Origin: Flammeovirga aprica JL-4
Lineage (GTDB): Bacteria > Bacteroidota > Bacteroidia > Cytophagales > Flammeovirgaceae
Length of the DNA: 64,000 bases
NCBI RefSeq assembly: GCF_012844305.1
Contig: NZ_JABANE010000050.1
Span: 1-64,000, forward strand
Direction of reading: 5' to 3'
Below the pieces are notes generated by a model. It did no database searches, had not been told where the DNA came from, and saw only the letters and a program-made list of their open reading frames with translations. A program made the position numbers and the translations under genes. The number at the start of each line of letters is the position of its first letter. Position 1 is the stretch's first letter. Shown here in pieces: positions 44,310 to 54,799 of the stretch.

Positions 44310-47300
44310 ATGAAAAAGAAATACTTATTACTTATACTACTATCATTGGCTTCACTCTCTTCTGCTTGGAGCGATGATGGAATTCAACTTGCTACACTTA
44401 CTACATCTGACCCTAAAACCTTGTTTTTCTCAGGGTTTGAAAACGATGTAGATATCGAATGGGAATCGAGTATATACAATGGTTTACCCATTTTTGAAAG
44501 ATACGATTCGGATCAATTTGAAGGGAATTACAGTTGTAGGATTAAATTCAATGCTACAGGTCAAAAATGTAACTTTACTACTTTCAAAAATATACAATGG
44601 GAAGAAGGTAAAGTTTATAAAGTTTCTTTCTACTACAAAGCATTAAACGCAACAGATAACCGTAATTCGAATATTAAATTTTTCTCGGCCGATGGTACTA
44701 AGATTGGTCAAGTGAATATGGATGCGTTGGAAAGTACAGATTGGGTACAAGTAAAATTCAGCTTTACTCCCACTGTTAGTGACCCTAATGGCTACGTACT
44801 TTTTTCTTTTCACCCTCACTCCTCCGGAAATGGTGAATTATTATTCGATAATTTTTTAGTGAAGAAACTTGGAGATGATTTCTTCCAAGATCTTAAAACC
44901 AAAACAGTCACCTCAAACCCTAATGTAAAATGGACGCAGTTTGGTCCAGGTATGAGTGGCAATAATAAAGTAGCCTTCTGGCACCCGACAGATGAAAACA
45001 CACTTTTTATCGGTCCTAATATGGGTAACGTATACAGGACTCAAGATAAAGGACATACGTATGAATCCATGCTCAATGCTGATGCAAGTGGTATGGATAC
45101 AGGTGAACGTGGCCCTAGAGAACTTTACAGCATTGATTTTTCAAGACAAAACCCTGATTTTGGTTTTGCTACGGATAGAAGAAATATTGGGATTTATAAA
45201 ACAGTCAACAAAGGAAAAACCTGGCAATTGATCAATGGTGATCCTTTTGATGGGGTTTATGTTTCATCAGTCTGTGTTGATCCAAATAATGAAGATATTT
45301 GGTATGTTGGTGGAGGAAAAATGCGTGATTTTGGTAGAGTATTATTCCCTAAAAGCGATCCTCACGGCACTTATATTGATCCTGCTAGTCAAGGTAAAAT
45401 TTGGAAAAGTATTGATAAAGGTGTGACTTGGACATTGATGAACAATGGCATTCATGCTAAAACGGAAGTTGAAACCGTTTTGGTAGATCCTAAGAATTCG
45501 GCTATCGTATTTGCAAGTACAAACCGTGGTTTTTATAAAAGTACAGATGGTGGTAAAAACTGGGTCAAAAAGACGGAAGGTTTTGATCATGATGTGATGA
45601 GAGCCATGACCTATTTCCACAATAAAGAAACGAATAAATACATTCTTTTTGTGATCAATGATATTGTTTGGAAAGCAGATGGACAAACGGTCACAGACGC
45701 CGGAGGTGGTATTTTTAAAAGTACGGACAGAGGAGAAACTTGGGAAAAAATCAATGGTGATTTAGCTTTGGATTTAACCCAATTTGAATCAAATACAGGC
45801 ATTAAAAAAAGCTACTACAACACAGTAGCACACTTTTTTGGCCTTTCCTATAATGATGCTGTAGCACAGTATCCTAATCTTCCCACAAAAATTACACAGC
45901 GTTTTAATACCATAGAAGTTGATCCGAATGATGTGGACAATATTTATCTCAACAATGAATATTCAAATGCTTCAAAAAACAACTTTAAACCTGGGCAACT
46001 TTGGAGAACAAAAGATGGTGGTGAGCATTGGTACATCACGCTAAGAAATGGTAAAAACTGGGAAAGCGACTCTCCTGACAAGAGCTATTGGGAAGGAAGA
46101 GGAAATCCTATGGGAAGCAATATCAGTCTTAACTATCTGAAGCATTGGATGGTGCGTGACGACTATGAAAGAAAAGGAACCAACTTTGCTCGTTTTAGTG
46201 CTGACGGAACGGTTTTACATGCCAACATGGCTAAAGTCTCATTGATGTCTTATGATAAAGGCGATACTTGGGTAGACATAGATGATATTGAAGTAACTCC
46301 CAATTCAAATAATTTTGTTGGAGCAGGAAACAGCAATGTTCCAGGACATGGTTTCTTCCAACACCCAGATTTGAATGAGGTGTATTGTATGGCAGGTGAA
46401 AACTCCCTTTGGATAACCAATGACGAAGGAAATCATATCAGAGAAGGAGCTCAAGCAGTGCAATATAAATCCCTCACTGATGCAGAGCAATCGATTAGTT
46501 CTTATGCTATTGATCCTCATGATACCGACAAACATTATGCTTTATTTTTTAGACAACATCACAGAGGAGAATGCCTAAGATCATTGGATGCTGGCACCAC
46601 TTGGGAAGCAATTGGTGTGGCTATTCCAGAATGGGAAATCGCAGAAGGAGGTGGTGATCAATCTGTTCACCAAATGCAATTGACAATTGATCCTAACGAT
46701 ACTGACAATCTTTATTTTTGTGTTCCGAAGAGAGCCAACAATATTGAATTTGTCGGTAATTCTGTAACAGGATTTGGGGTTCATAGATCTACAGATGGAG
46801 GCGTGAATTGGCAAGAAGTCAATAGTGGTTTACCTAATGAGCCTGATGTTACAAGAATTGCATTAGACCCTGATAACACCACCACTATTTATGCCTGCGT
46901 TCAACATTCCAATGGCGGTTTGTACAAATCAGAAAACCAAGGCACGACATGGGAAAAGGTGGCTTCTACCTTAGACATTTCAAAATCATTTGGCATCAAT
47001 GACATTCGCTTCAGTAACGGAAAAGTATATATCACTTCAGGCTCAAAAAATGGAGATGCTGATGATGGTGGACTTTGGGTAAGTGAAGACAATATGGAGA
47101 CATGGAATAGAATCTTTGATTACCCATGGACCAACCGTGTGGAAATTGCCCAATATGATCCTAATGTCATTATGGTTTCTACTTTGGCCAACACTACTAT
47201 TAATAGAAGAAATGCTGGGGTTTATTTATCAAAAGACGCCGGTGATACTTGGGAGAAAATCAATACTGGAAATGGTCAATCTGATAGAGTCAATGATATT

Positions 47301-47906
47301 GCTATAGATCAATTTATACCTGGAAAATACTATGCTTCTACCTATGGAAGTGGTTGGTACATGGCTTTGAATACTAAAGAAATCATCGAACCAGAAATGA
47401 TTTATTTTGAAGAGGAAAACATTGAAATCAAACCCGGCGCCACAAAGCTTTTGAAAGCTGTTGTTTACCCAGAAAACGCTTACTTCAGAGGTATTGAATA
47501 CTTTAGTGATGATGAAAATGTTGCGACTGTTTCTACTTCAGGTAAAGTGAAAGGAAAAGGTGAAGGTGCAACTACTATCTATGCTCGTTTGAAAGGTTCA
47601 GAAATAGAAACCATGACCTCAATTTCTGTCATTGAAGAACCTCTAAACATTCCGAATGAAATTGACATTAATTGGGTTGTTTACCCCAATCCTACTTCTG
47701 GGAAAATCTATGTTAAAGGAAATTATTCTATTGAATACCTTCAAAAAGCTACCATTTTTGATATCAATGGTCAGCTTCATAATTGCAATCAATTTATCAA
47801 TAATAATAAGTTAGTCATCAACACAGAATCACTCCCTAGAGGAATGTATCTGCTTGTTATTGAAACACAAAACGATCAAAAACATTTCAAATTCCTAAAA
47901 GAATAA
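44310..47906 (+). CDS. T9SS-secreted BNR/VPS10-like beta-propeller protein 1
   Basis: A start at 44310 is chosen because an upstream in-frame start at 44223 reads through repeat D, and 44310 gives a proper signal peptide. The 1198-residue protein has an N-terminal CBM-like jelly roll (about residues 22-185), then about 850 residues of sialidase/sortilin-type propeller blades with Asp-box-like motifs (STDGGKNW, STDRGETW, SKDAGDTW), a BIG2-like domain (about 1040-1115, DDENVATVSTSGKVKGKGEG) and a type IX sorting tail (VVYPNPTSGKIYVKG...LPRGMYLLVIE). A conserved non-blade core reads DYERKGTNFARF, AGNSNVPGHGF and AGENSLWITND. The fold matches GH74/sialidase-like propellers, but no catalytic pair is known. 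It is probably a surface enzyme or binder for the PUL substrate. Confidence 0.8.
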   Translation: MKKKYLLLILLSLASLSSAWSDDGIQLATLTTSDPKTLFFSGFENDVDIEWESSIYNGLPIFERYDSDQFEGNYSCRIKFNATGQKCNFTTFKNIQWEEGKVYKVSFYYKALNATDNRNSNIKFFSADGTKIGQVNMDALESTDWVQVKFSFTPTVSDPNGYVLFSFHPHSSGNGELLFDNFLVKKLGDDFFQDLKTKTVTSNPNVKWTQFGPGMSGNNKVAFWHPTDENTLFIGPNMGNVYRTQDKGHTYESMLNADASGMDTGERGPRELYSIDFSRQNPDFGFATDRRNIGIYKTVNKGKTWQLINGDPFDGVYVSSVCVDPNNEDIWYVGGGKMRDFGRVLFPKSDPHGTYIDPASQGKIWKSIDKGVTWTLMNNGIHAKTEVETVLVDPKNSAIVFASTNRGFYKSTDGGKNWVKKTEGFDHDVMRAMTYFHNKETNKYILFVINDIVWKADGQTVTDAGGGIFKSTDRGETWEKINGDLALDLTQFESNTGIKKSYYNTVAHFFGLSYNDAVAQYPNLPTKITQRFNTIEVDPNDVDNIYLNNEYSNASKNNFKPGQLWRTKDGGEHWYITLRNGKNWESDSPDKSYWEGRGNPMGSNISLNYLKHWMVRDDYERKGTNFARFSADGTVLHANMAKVSLMSYDKGDTWVDIDDIEVTPNSNNFVGAGNSNVPGHGFFQHPDLNEVYCMAGENSLWITNDEGNHIREGAQAVQYKSLTDAEQSISSYAIDPHDTDKHYALFFRQHHRGECLRSLDAGTTWEAIGVAIPEWEIAEGGGDQSVHQMQLTIDPNDTDNLYFCVPKRANNIEFVGNSVTGFGVHRSTDGGVNWQEVNSGLPNEPDVTRIALDPDNTTTIYACVQHSNGGLYKSENQGTTWEKVASTLDISKSFGINDIRFSNGKVYITSGSKNGDADDGGLWVSEDNMETWNRIFDYPWTNRVEIAQYDPNVIMVSTLANTTINRRNAGVYLSKDAGDTWEKINTGNGQSDRVNDIAIDQFIPGKYYASTYGSGWYMALNTKEIIEPEMIYFEEENIEIKPGATKLLKAVVYPENAYFRGIEYFSDDENVATVSTSGKVKGKGEGATTIYARLKGSEIETMTSISVIEEPLNIPNEIDINWVVYPNPTSGKIYVKGNYSIEYLQKATIFDINGQLHNCNQFINNNKLVINTESLPRGMYLLVIETQNDQKHFKFLKE

Positions 47907-47908
47907 AA

Positions 47909-50488
47909 ATGAGAAAAATACTCTATCCAATCCTATGGATGATGTGTTCTCTGTCTTGCTTCGGGCAAGATGGGGAACACTTTTTCCATTCTCTAAAAGA
48001 AAAAGATGTCGCATCTGACCCCTCCTATCAATGGTATCAATTTGGTCCGGGAATGAGTGGCAACAATAAATCCGCCTTTTGGCACCCAACAGATCCAAAA
48101 GTACTTTTTATTGGTCCAAATATGGGGAACTCCTATCGATCTACAGATGGCGGTTTTACGTATGAAAGTGTATTAGATCCCGATGGTCCTGGCCTGAATG
48201 AAGGTTTAAGAGGGCCTAGAGAATTTAGAAGCGTTGATTTCTCAAGACAAAATCCTGACTTTGGTTTTTGTACAGACAGAAACAACAATGGCATTTATGT
48301 AACACATAATAAAGGGGCAACTTGGCAAAACATACTTGAACCTCAGTTTGATAAAAAATTCATGGCCTGTATCACCGTAGATCCAAAAGACGATCAAGTT
48401 TGGTATGTAGGCGGAGGTAAAATGAGAGAACTCGGCAGGGCTTTATTTCCTCAGTCAAAACCTCACGGAGCTAATATTCACCCCAAAAGTCAAGGGCAAA
48501 TTTATAAGACGACAAACGGTGGCAAAACTTGGAAGCTGATTGTCAACGGTATTCACCCTAAGACGGAAGTAGAATCAATTTTGGTAGATCCTAACGCTTC
48601 AAAAACCATCTATGCAAGTACTAATAGAGGTTTTTATAAATCAACAAATGGTGGTAAAACTTGGCAACAAAAATCAAAAGGTTTGGAGCATGAAGTGATG
48701 AGAAGTTTCACGTATCACTATGATTCCAAAACAAAAAAGCTCACATTATTTGTAATCAATAATGTCACTTGGAAGAAAGATGAAAAGACTGTAAAAGATG
48801 ATAAAGGGGGTATTTTCAGAAGTGATGATGAAGGTGAAAGCTGGGTAAATATCAGTGGAGATATTGCCATTGATATGCGACAGTTCAAGCCAATTTCATC
48901 CATCATGAAAAGTTACTATCATGCCATTGCCTATTATTTCGGCATGAAAGATAAAGAGGCTAAAATGGCATTCCCCGAATTACCTTCTTCTATCACACAA
49001 CGATTCAATACCATAGAAGTGGACCCCAATGACATCAACAATATTTATGTCAATAATGAATACTCTAATGCCTCAAGAAATAATTTTATGCCTGGGCAAC
49101 TTTGGAGAACAAAAGATGGAGGGAAGCATTGGTTTGTGACGTTTAGAAATGGACAAAATTGGGAAGCTGATTCAAAAGATGCTGACTATTGGACAAAAAG
49201 AAACAATCCAATTGGTAATAATATTGATTTGAAATACCTTAAAAGATGGATGGCAAGAGATCCTTATGATCGTAAGGGCTGTAATTTCGTCCGCTTTAAT
49301 TGTGATGGAAGTATTCTGCATACTCAAATGGCTAAAATTTCACTGTTTTCTTATGACAAAGGAGACACTTGGGTAGATATTGATGATATAGAAATCGGCA
49401 ACGGAAATTATGTTGGAGGTGGTAATTCAAACCTTCCAGGACACGGTTTCTACCAACACCCCGACCTACCACATCAAGTATTTTGCGCTGCAGGTGAAAA
49501 TAGCCTTTGGATCACCAATGACCTAGGAAAAGAAATCAGAAAAGGTGCACAATCGGCTTCTGTACATAAATTCACAGAACATGAACAATCTTTAAGTACT
49601 TTTGCTATTCATCCTAACGATACAAAAATCAGATACGCACTGTTTTTTAGACAACATAACAGAGGAGAATTATTTAGAACTACTGATGCTGGTAAAACAT
49701 GGCAATCACATGGAGTTGCCATCCTAAAATGGAATGTAAAAGCACACAGCGGAGATCAATCTGTTCATCAATTGAATATCACTTTCAATATTGAAAACCC
49801 TGATATTATGTATTTCCATGTTCCAAAAAATGCGAGAGGCTTAGAGTATGTAGGCGATTCTCAAACGGGTTTTGGAGTACACCGCTCCAAAGACGGCGGT
49901 AAAACATGGGAAAGTATCAATAACGGCCTTCCTATTGCCCCTGATGTTTCAGCTATTGCCACACACCCTAAAAAAGCTAATGTCCTTTTCGCTACCATTC
50001 AAAATAAAAATGGCGGTCTTTTTAAATCAAAAGACGGCGGTGACACTTGGCAAAAAGTAGGTTCTACAAAAGAAATTTCAGGTGCATTTGGTATCAATGA
50101 TATTCATTTTGATAAAAAGGGGAATGCCTATATCACCGCTGGATGCAAGAAAAGTGGTATTAACGATGGTGGTTTATGGAGGAGTTCTGATGGCATGAAA
50201 ACTTGGGAGAAAATCTTTGATTATCCTTGGACGGTCAGAGTAGAAACAGCTCTTTATGATCACAATGTCATCCTCATTTCTACCTTGCCGAATGTTAGTA
50301 ACAAAAGGAAAAACCCAGGCACCTACCTTTCCAAAGATGCGGGAAAAACATGGGTAAAAATAAATAAAGGAAACGGGCAATCGGATCGTATTAATGATAT
50401 AGCTATCGACAATTATACTCCTGATAAGTTTTATGTTTCAACCTATGGCAGTGGTTGGTATGTGACTTTTAAAGAAGAAGAATTGTAA
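47909..50488 (+). CDS. BNR/VPS10-like beta-propeller protein 2
   Basis: An 859-residue paralogue of the preceding protein, 2 bp downstream, lacking the N-terminal jelly roll, BIG2 and sorting tail. It has a signal peptide (about 1-20; Cys15 and Cys19 leave a lipoprotein possible). Shared landmarks are FGPGMSGNNKSAFWHPTD, IGPNMGNSYRSTDGG, ARDPYDRKGCNFVRF, GNSNLPGHGFYQHPD, AGENSLWITND, LFFRQHNRGELFRTTD and SDRINDIAIDNYTPDKFYVSTYG. Identity with protein 1 is high across the whole propeller, indicating tandem duplication and then different localisation (this one likely periplasmic or membrane-bound). The catalytic function is unknown. Confidence 0.8.
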   Translation: MRKILYPILWMMCSLSCFGQDGEHFFHSLKEKDVASDPSYQWYQFGPGMSGNNKSAFWHPTDPKVLFIGPNMGNSYRSTDGGFTYESVLDPDGPGLNEGLRGPREFRSVDFSRQNPDFGFCTDRNNNGIYVTHNKGATWQNILEPQFDKKFMACITVDPKDDQVWYVGGGKMRELGRALFPQSKPHGANIHPKSQGQIYKTTNGGKTWKLIVNGIHPKTEVESILVDPNASKTIYASTNRGFYKSTNGGKTWQQKSKGLEHEVMRSFTYHYDSKTKKLTLFVINNVTWKKDEKTVKDDKGGIFRSDDEGESWVNISGDIAIDMRQFKPISSIMKSYYHAIAYYFGMKDKEAKMAFPELPSSITQRFNTIEVDPNDINNIYVNNEYSNASRNNFMPGQLWRTKDGGKHWFVTFRNGQNWEADSKDADYWTKRNNPIGNNIDLKYLKRWMARDPYDRKGCNFVRFNCDGSILHTQMAKISLFSYDKGDTWVDIDDIEIGNGNYVGGGNSNLPGHGFYQHPDLPHQVFCAAGENSLWITNDLGKEIRKGAQSASVHKFTEHEQSLSTFAIHPNDTKIRYALFFRQHNRGELFRTTDAGKTWQSHGVAILKWNVKAHSGDQSVHQLNITFNIENPDIMYFHVPKNARGLEYVGDSQTGFGVHRSKDGGKTWESINNGLPIAPDVSAIATHPKKANVLFATIQNKNGGLFKSKDGGDTWQKVGSTKEISGAFGINDIHFDKKGNAYITAGCKKSGINDGGLWRSSDGMKTWEKIFDYPWTVRVETALYDHNVILISTLPNVSNKRKNPGTYLSKDAGKTWVKINKGNGQSDRINDIAIDNYTPDKFYVSTYGSGWYVTFKEEEL

Positions 50489-50493
50489 AATAT

Positions 50494-50535
50494 TTTATCC
50501 CTCATCAACCCATTGATTGGTTAGTGAGGGATAAA
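50494..50535. terminator. Bidirectional terminator between convergent genes
   Basis: An 11-bp perfect stem, TTTATCCCTCA / TGAGGGATAAA, with a 20-base loop lies between the stop codons of propeller gene 2 (plus) and the CHAT gene (minus), and has A/T-rich flanks on both sides. Confidence 0.85.
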
Positions 50536-50537
50536 TA

Positions 50538-53093
50538 TTAATCCAAAAGCTCCTCAAAAAACTTCTCAAAACCAGAAGAAGTCAAAGCAGTAGTTTTTCC
50601 ATAGAGTACAAAATTACCCCAATATAAAGGGTTTGCTCTCATGGCTTTATTATCTTCCAGGAGTTCCAATCTTGCTTTTTGAAGTGCCTTATCTAAAGGA
50701 TATCCCTTTTGAATATTTTCATAAAATGACTTCATAATTAAAGCTGAAACCTGATCATTTACTTCCCATTTACTTGCTACAATTGCTTTTACATTAGAAT
50801 AAGCAAATACTCTTTGAAGGCTTAAAGTCCCTTCTCCACCAATATAGGGACCGTCTGCAGAATGACAGCTACTCAGCGTGACTAGGTCAAGATGCGAAAG
50901 ATCTATTTTATCAATTTCACTCAAAAATAAATCACCGTTTACACCATTTGTAGGATAGAAATCAATCTTTGAATTCTCAATATTTTCGTTGATTGTAGTA
51001 TGCGTAGCAAAATGTAATACATTATAATCCTTACTATACCGTAATGTATTTGATAATGTAGCTGAGGTATCACTCAATACAAAATCAGAGAATTCATCCA
51101 CTTCTTTTTTAGAATAAGGTAGATTGATTTTGTTGTAAGGAGCAACTCCCATAATTCTTAAATCATCAGAGGCTGTTTTCTGATCAGTCACAAACTCGTG
51201 ATGCAATGAGAAGCTGTATGAAGAAGCCCATTTTTCTAGAAAGTAAGCGTCATGATATTTTAGAATATCAAAAGGGATTTCAGAGAGTTCATTTGCAGGG
51301 GAGAAAACCACTCTTTCTATCTCTGAATCCAATAATGCTTTTGGCAATAAAAACGATCCCAATGCAGAAAGCTGTTTACCAATCGAGTTATTAGAATTTA
51401 AAATTGACGTTTTTAACTCCTTATGAACTGTAGCTATTAAGGTTATCCAATTCGCTGGAAAAGGCTTCAACTCCAGATCAAACTGCCCGTCGACATAAGA
51501 AATAATGACGAGTTGATTTTCTAAGGGGTAATAGCTGACAAAAGCCTTCTCATTATAGTTTTCTCCAAAAAATGATTTCATCTCAGAAGAAGAAAGTAAA
51601 GGAGGGTTGTTGGTTCTGTTCCTTAATTGATCCAAATCATCAGCCTCTAAATATTCTTCCAAAGTAATATCTCCAAACCCTTGACTTCGCTTATAAAGTA
51701 TATTCGATTTCGAATTTTCAATTATTTCCAATACACGCAAAAGATCTTCTATTTGATGATCTTTCAGGTATTCTTCGGCAAAAAAGCTAATGATATTGTC
51801 TTGTATTTTTTTTCTGGAGGAGAACTGATAGAGATGGTCTTTATCTAAATATTGCTTCTTTAGGAACTGTTTAAACAGCAAATAACTATCCCAATACAAC
51901 TGTTTTTTTTGTGATGTCTGTTCTGAAAAAACAGCATAATAATACTTCTGATGTAAAAGCTCGTTGACAATTAATTGTGAAGTATCTTTTAAGTTATATT
52001 CAGCGATGAAACTATCAATAAAAAGCTGAGCTGAGTCTAAATAAAGATTAGAGGTGTTCTTAATATAATCTACATTGTTCTCTCTTTCATAAAGCTCTAA
52101 TTCTCGATAAATCTCAGCTGTTACAAAAGTAATTTCCACATCTTTATAATGATGTCCCTCTCTCAATACTCCTAATGACTCTTTCAAGTACTTTCCTTCA
52201 TTATTTCTATCGCCCAAAAACTTGTAACATTGAGCGATTCGTTTTAATGTCCTAGCGGAATAAAACAGTGCAGAATAATATTCATCTATTGATTGAAAAT
52301 AGTCTGTGTAATTATTTAACTCTCGATCCTTCTTCAGTACAAGGTATTTCTTATAAAAGTTAATGGCTTCCTCATACTTGTTCTTGCTCTGTGCGTACAG
52401 TCCTAAATAGTAAAAGTGTATGCCACTATAACCGTGTTTATTTCTCACATAATCGTTAACAAGGAAATACTCAATCTCTTGAAGAGTTTCCTGTATTTTT
52501 TCTGGGTTATCAATTTTCACCCATAAACTCAAGTGATCTGCTAGTATTGGATATTTATCATCATCCTCAATTAATTCCAAATACAAACTCACTGCTTGCT
52601 CACTAAGGTGATACTCTTTTCTTCGGTAAAAAAGATTATTCAATTTTCTCAGAATATTTTGTGAGTATTTATATTTCTCAGGACAATCAAGAAATATGTT
52701 TGCTCCCTTTCTTATATAATATTCCCTATTTACATAATCCCCTTTATGTGAATACATTTGTGATATCTTATTATGATTACGCACATACGTAAAATGATGT
52801 GTCCCAGATGTATCATTTTCAATCGTTTCTATTGATTTTTCGATCCAATAAATACCAGAGTCAAGCATTAAAAGCTCTTTACCATAAATGTGGCCAATAC
52901 AATTTTGATAGAGTGATCTTTTTTCAATTCGAGGATCAGTATCAACGCACCTTAAAAATATAGATAAGGCTTCACGATATTTTCTATCCCTAAAAATATC
53001 GTAGGCATAGTTAATTTCTTTATCTATCTGTTGAGTTGTTTGAGCGGAGGAATAAACAGATAGAAAGACTAAAAAAGCAGTTAGTAATTTCAT
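50538..53093 (-). CDS. Exported TPR-CHAT peptidase-like protein
   Basis: An 851-residue protein with a signal peptide (about 1-18), helical tetratricopeptide-type repeats over about residues 25-480, and a C-terminal CHAT domain (about 560-850). The caspase-like dyad is intact: His698 in VLHFATHTTI and Cys743 in LSSCHSADG, and the region after it (GEGTLSLQRVFAYSNVKAIVASKWEVND) is typical CHAT. CHAT proteins are cysteine peptidases, some activated by partners. The signal peptide means action outside the cytoplasm, unlike the known CRISPR-linked or gasdermin-linked CHAT proteases. It is first of four minus-strand genes set into the PUL; no link to glycan use is visible. Confidence 0.87.
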   Translation of the reverse strand: MKLLTAFLVFLSVYSSAQTTQQIDKEINYAYDIFRDRKYREALSIFLRCVDTDPRIEKRSLYQNCIGHIYGKELLMLDSGIYWIEKSIETIENDTSGTHHFTYVRNHNKISQMYSHKGDYVNREYYIRKGANIFLDCPEKYKYSQNILRKLNNLFYRRKEYHLSEQAVSLYLELIEDDDKYPILADHLSLWVKIDNPEKIQETLQEIEYFLVNDYVRNKHGYSGIHFYYLGLYAQSKNKYEEAINFYKKYLVLKKDRELNNYTDYFQSIDEYYSALFYSARTLKRIAQCYKFLGDRNNEGKYLKESLGVLREGHHYKDVEITFVTAEIYRELELYERENNVDYIKNTSNLYLDSAQLFIDSFIAEYNLKDTSQLIVNELLHQKYYYAVFSEQTSQKKQLYWDSYLLFKQFLKKQYLDKDHLYQFSSRKKIQDNIISFFAEEYLKDHQIEDLLRVLEIIENSKSNILYKRSQGFGDITLEEYLEADDLDQLRNRTNNPPLLSSSEMKSFFGENYNEKAFVSYYPLENQLVIISYVDGQFDLELKPFPANWITLIATVHKELKTSILNSNNSIGKQLSALGSFLLPKALLDSEIERVVFSPANELSEIPFDILKYHDAYFLEKWASSYSFSLHHEFVTDQKTASDDLRIMGVAPYNKINLPYSKKEVDEFSDFVLSDTSATLSNTLRYSKDYNVLHFATHTTINENIENSKIDFYPTNGVNGDLFLSEIDKIDLSHLDLVTLSSCHSADGPYIGGEGTLSLQRVFAYSNVKAIVASKWEVNDQVSALIMKSFYENIQKGYPLDKALQKARLELLEDNKAMRANPLYWGNFVLYGKTTALTSSGFEKFFEELLD

Positions 53094-53294
53094 GAAATAA
53101 GTTCGTAATTAGCCTGCACAATGAGTTTGCAGCGTTACATTATAATTTAGTTTTTATCACAGAAAGGCTAATATATTACTCCCAAAGAACTTATAAAAAA
53201 GTATGGATACTTTTTTCCCCGATTTATTCAAAAGAAATGATCCTTTCTGTACTTTAGACAAAATAAAAGCTACTATTTATTTAGTACTTAACGT

Positions 53295-54572
53295 TTAATT
53301 CTCATTTATTTTCCCATCAAAAAAAGACAATACTGTACTATTAAATCGTTGAGGGTTTCGCATTGGCTCTTCATGCCTACCTCCTTTAAAAATATGTAAT
53401 GTGGCATTTTCAATTTTTTCTGCGATGAGTCTCGTATGGCTTTCAAAAATATAATCATCCTCTCCTGCCATTACTAAAGTAGGGCAAGTGATTTTTTTCA
53501 GCTCATCTGGATTAATGTTTGGTTCTTCTTTCAAAAGATACAATAAACGCTTTTGAAAAGAATTCTCACTGCCTGAAGTTTTGATTAATTGATTCAATTC
53601 ATCATTGATTTCAAGTTTGACTGAAGTTGAATCATTGTATAAAACAGCTCCCATCACTGCTAATTTATTCAAGTTTTCAGGAGCTTTCATCCCCATTATT
53701 AATGCTGTATTCCCACCATCACTCCATCCCAACACATTGACTTTATCTATTTTTAGATGATTTATCAAAGCAAGCATATCATCTGCAAATAATTCATACG
53801 AAAGTGGTGTCCCATCTTCTGTAGATTGACCATGACCTCTTGTATCAACGGCTATTACTTTATATTTTTTAGATAATTCAGGAATTTGAGCAGCAAAATC
53901 TTTAATAGATTGAGAGTTTCCATGCAGTAAAAGAAGGGGCTCTCCTTCACCATAAACTTCATAATAGAGTTTTATATTTCTGGTATTGACAAAATGGCCT
54001 GCGTTATCATTGTAGCCATGTAATATAATTTCACTTGCATCGATGAGAAGAAAGGAACTATCCGAACCAATATTCTGAACGGAAATTTTACAGTTTGCAG
54101 GTTGGGTAAATTGTTGAGTAGTATGGTTTTCGTGATTTACTTTAAAGTTTGAATTAGGTATCATAATACTTTGCCATTTCCCTCCTTTCTTTCTTAATTT
54201 TAAAGCGAAATTAGTGTAGTAAAATTTCCCGTTAAAAAAACATTGAGTTGAGACTAAAAGAAATTGGCCATTACTATCTATTTTACCCCTAAGACTATAT
54301 TTTTTCCATTCATTCCCCTTAATAGGTTTATTACTTCCTTTATACGAAAGCATTTTTTCCCCCTCTCCATCAATTCTCACTGAAAGATGAGATCCTGCTC
54401 TTGGATCTAAAATATCTGATTTCGCATTAACCGTTAATTGAAATTCACCACCACTGTATTCTGAAATGTCCATTTTATAGAAAGTAGAAGAAATATAATC
54501 AATAGGGTTCTGAGCAGAAGTAAGTGAAGTTGAGACTAAAAAGATAATTAAGATTGAAAGAATATAGTTCAT
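53295..54572 (-). CDS. Exported alpha/beta hydrolase with N-terminal beta domain
   Basis: A 425-residue protein with signal peptide (about 1-20), a beta-rich domain over about 25-190 that resembles a jelly-roll binding module (FQLTVNAKSDILDPRAGSHL), and an alpha/beta hydrolase domain with nucleophile elbow GWSDGG, oxyanion-region LLLHGNSQS, acid AGEDDYI and His in FKGGRHEEP. It likely cleaves an ester or related bond in the periplasm. Removal of acetyl or other esters from a polysaccharide is possible given the locus, but the hydrolase domain itself is of generic type. It stands alone, with 200 bp gaps on each side. Confidence 0.82.
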   Translation of the reverse strand: MNYILSILIIFLVSTSLTSAQNPIDYISSTFYKMDISEYSGGEFQLTVNAKSDILDPRAGSHLSVRIDGEGEKMLSYKGSNKPIKGNEWKKYSLRGKIDSNGQFLLVSTQCFFNGKFYYTNFALKLRKKGGKWQSIMIPNSNFKVNHENHTTQQFTQPANCKISVQNIGSDSSFLLIDASEIILHGYNDNAGHFVNTRNIKLYYEVYGEGEPLLLLHGNSQSIKDFAAQIPELSKKYKVIAVDTRGHGQSTEDGTPLSYELFADDMLALINHLKIDKVNVLGWSDGGNTALIMGMKAPENLNKLAVMGAVLYNDSTSVKLEINDELNQLIKTSGSENSFQKRLLYLLKEEPNINPDELKKITCPTLVMAGEDDYIFESHTRLIAEKIENATLHIFKGGRHEEPMRNPQRFNSTVLSFFDGKINEN

Positions 54573-54799
54573 AGTTCTAATGATTTATTGCTTTTGAGTA
54601 ATGTATTACTTTTAATAAAACACCATCTAATTCTTTTTGGTTGGAAGCTAATGTATTATTGTAAGTTTCATGTTATGAAGGGTTTAGTAACTTAGTTTTT
54701 TTATAACAGAAAAACCTCCCTACTTCCAAATAAAAAATGAAAGTAAAGAGGTTCTGATTTAATTCAAATTCTGTCGACATTGAAAGTTTAATATTGACT

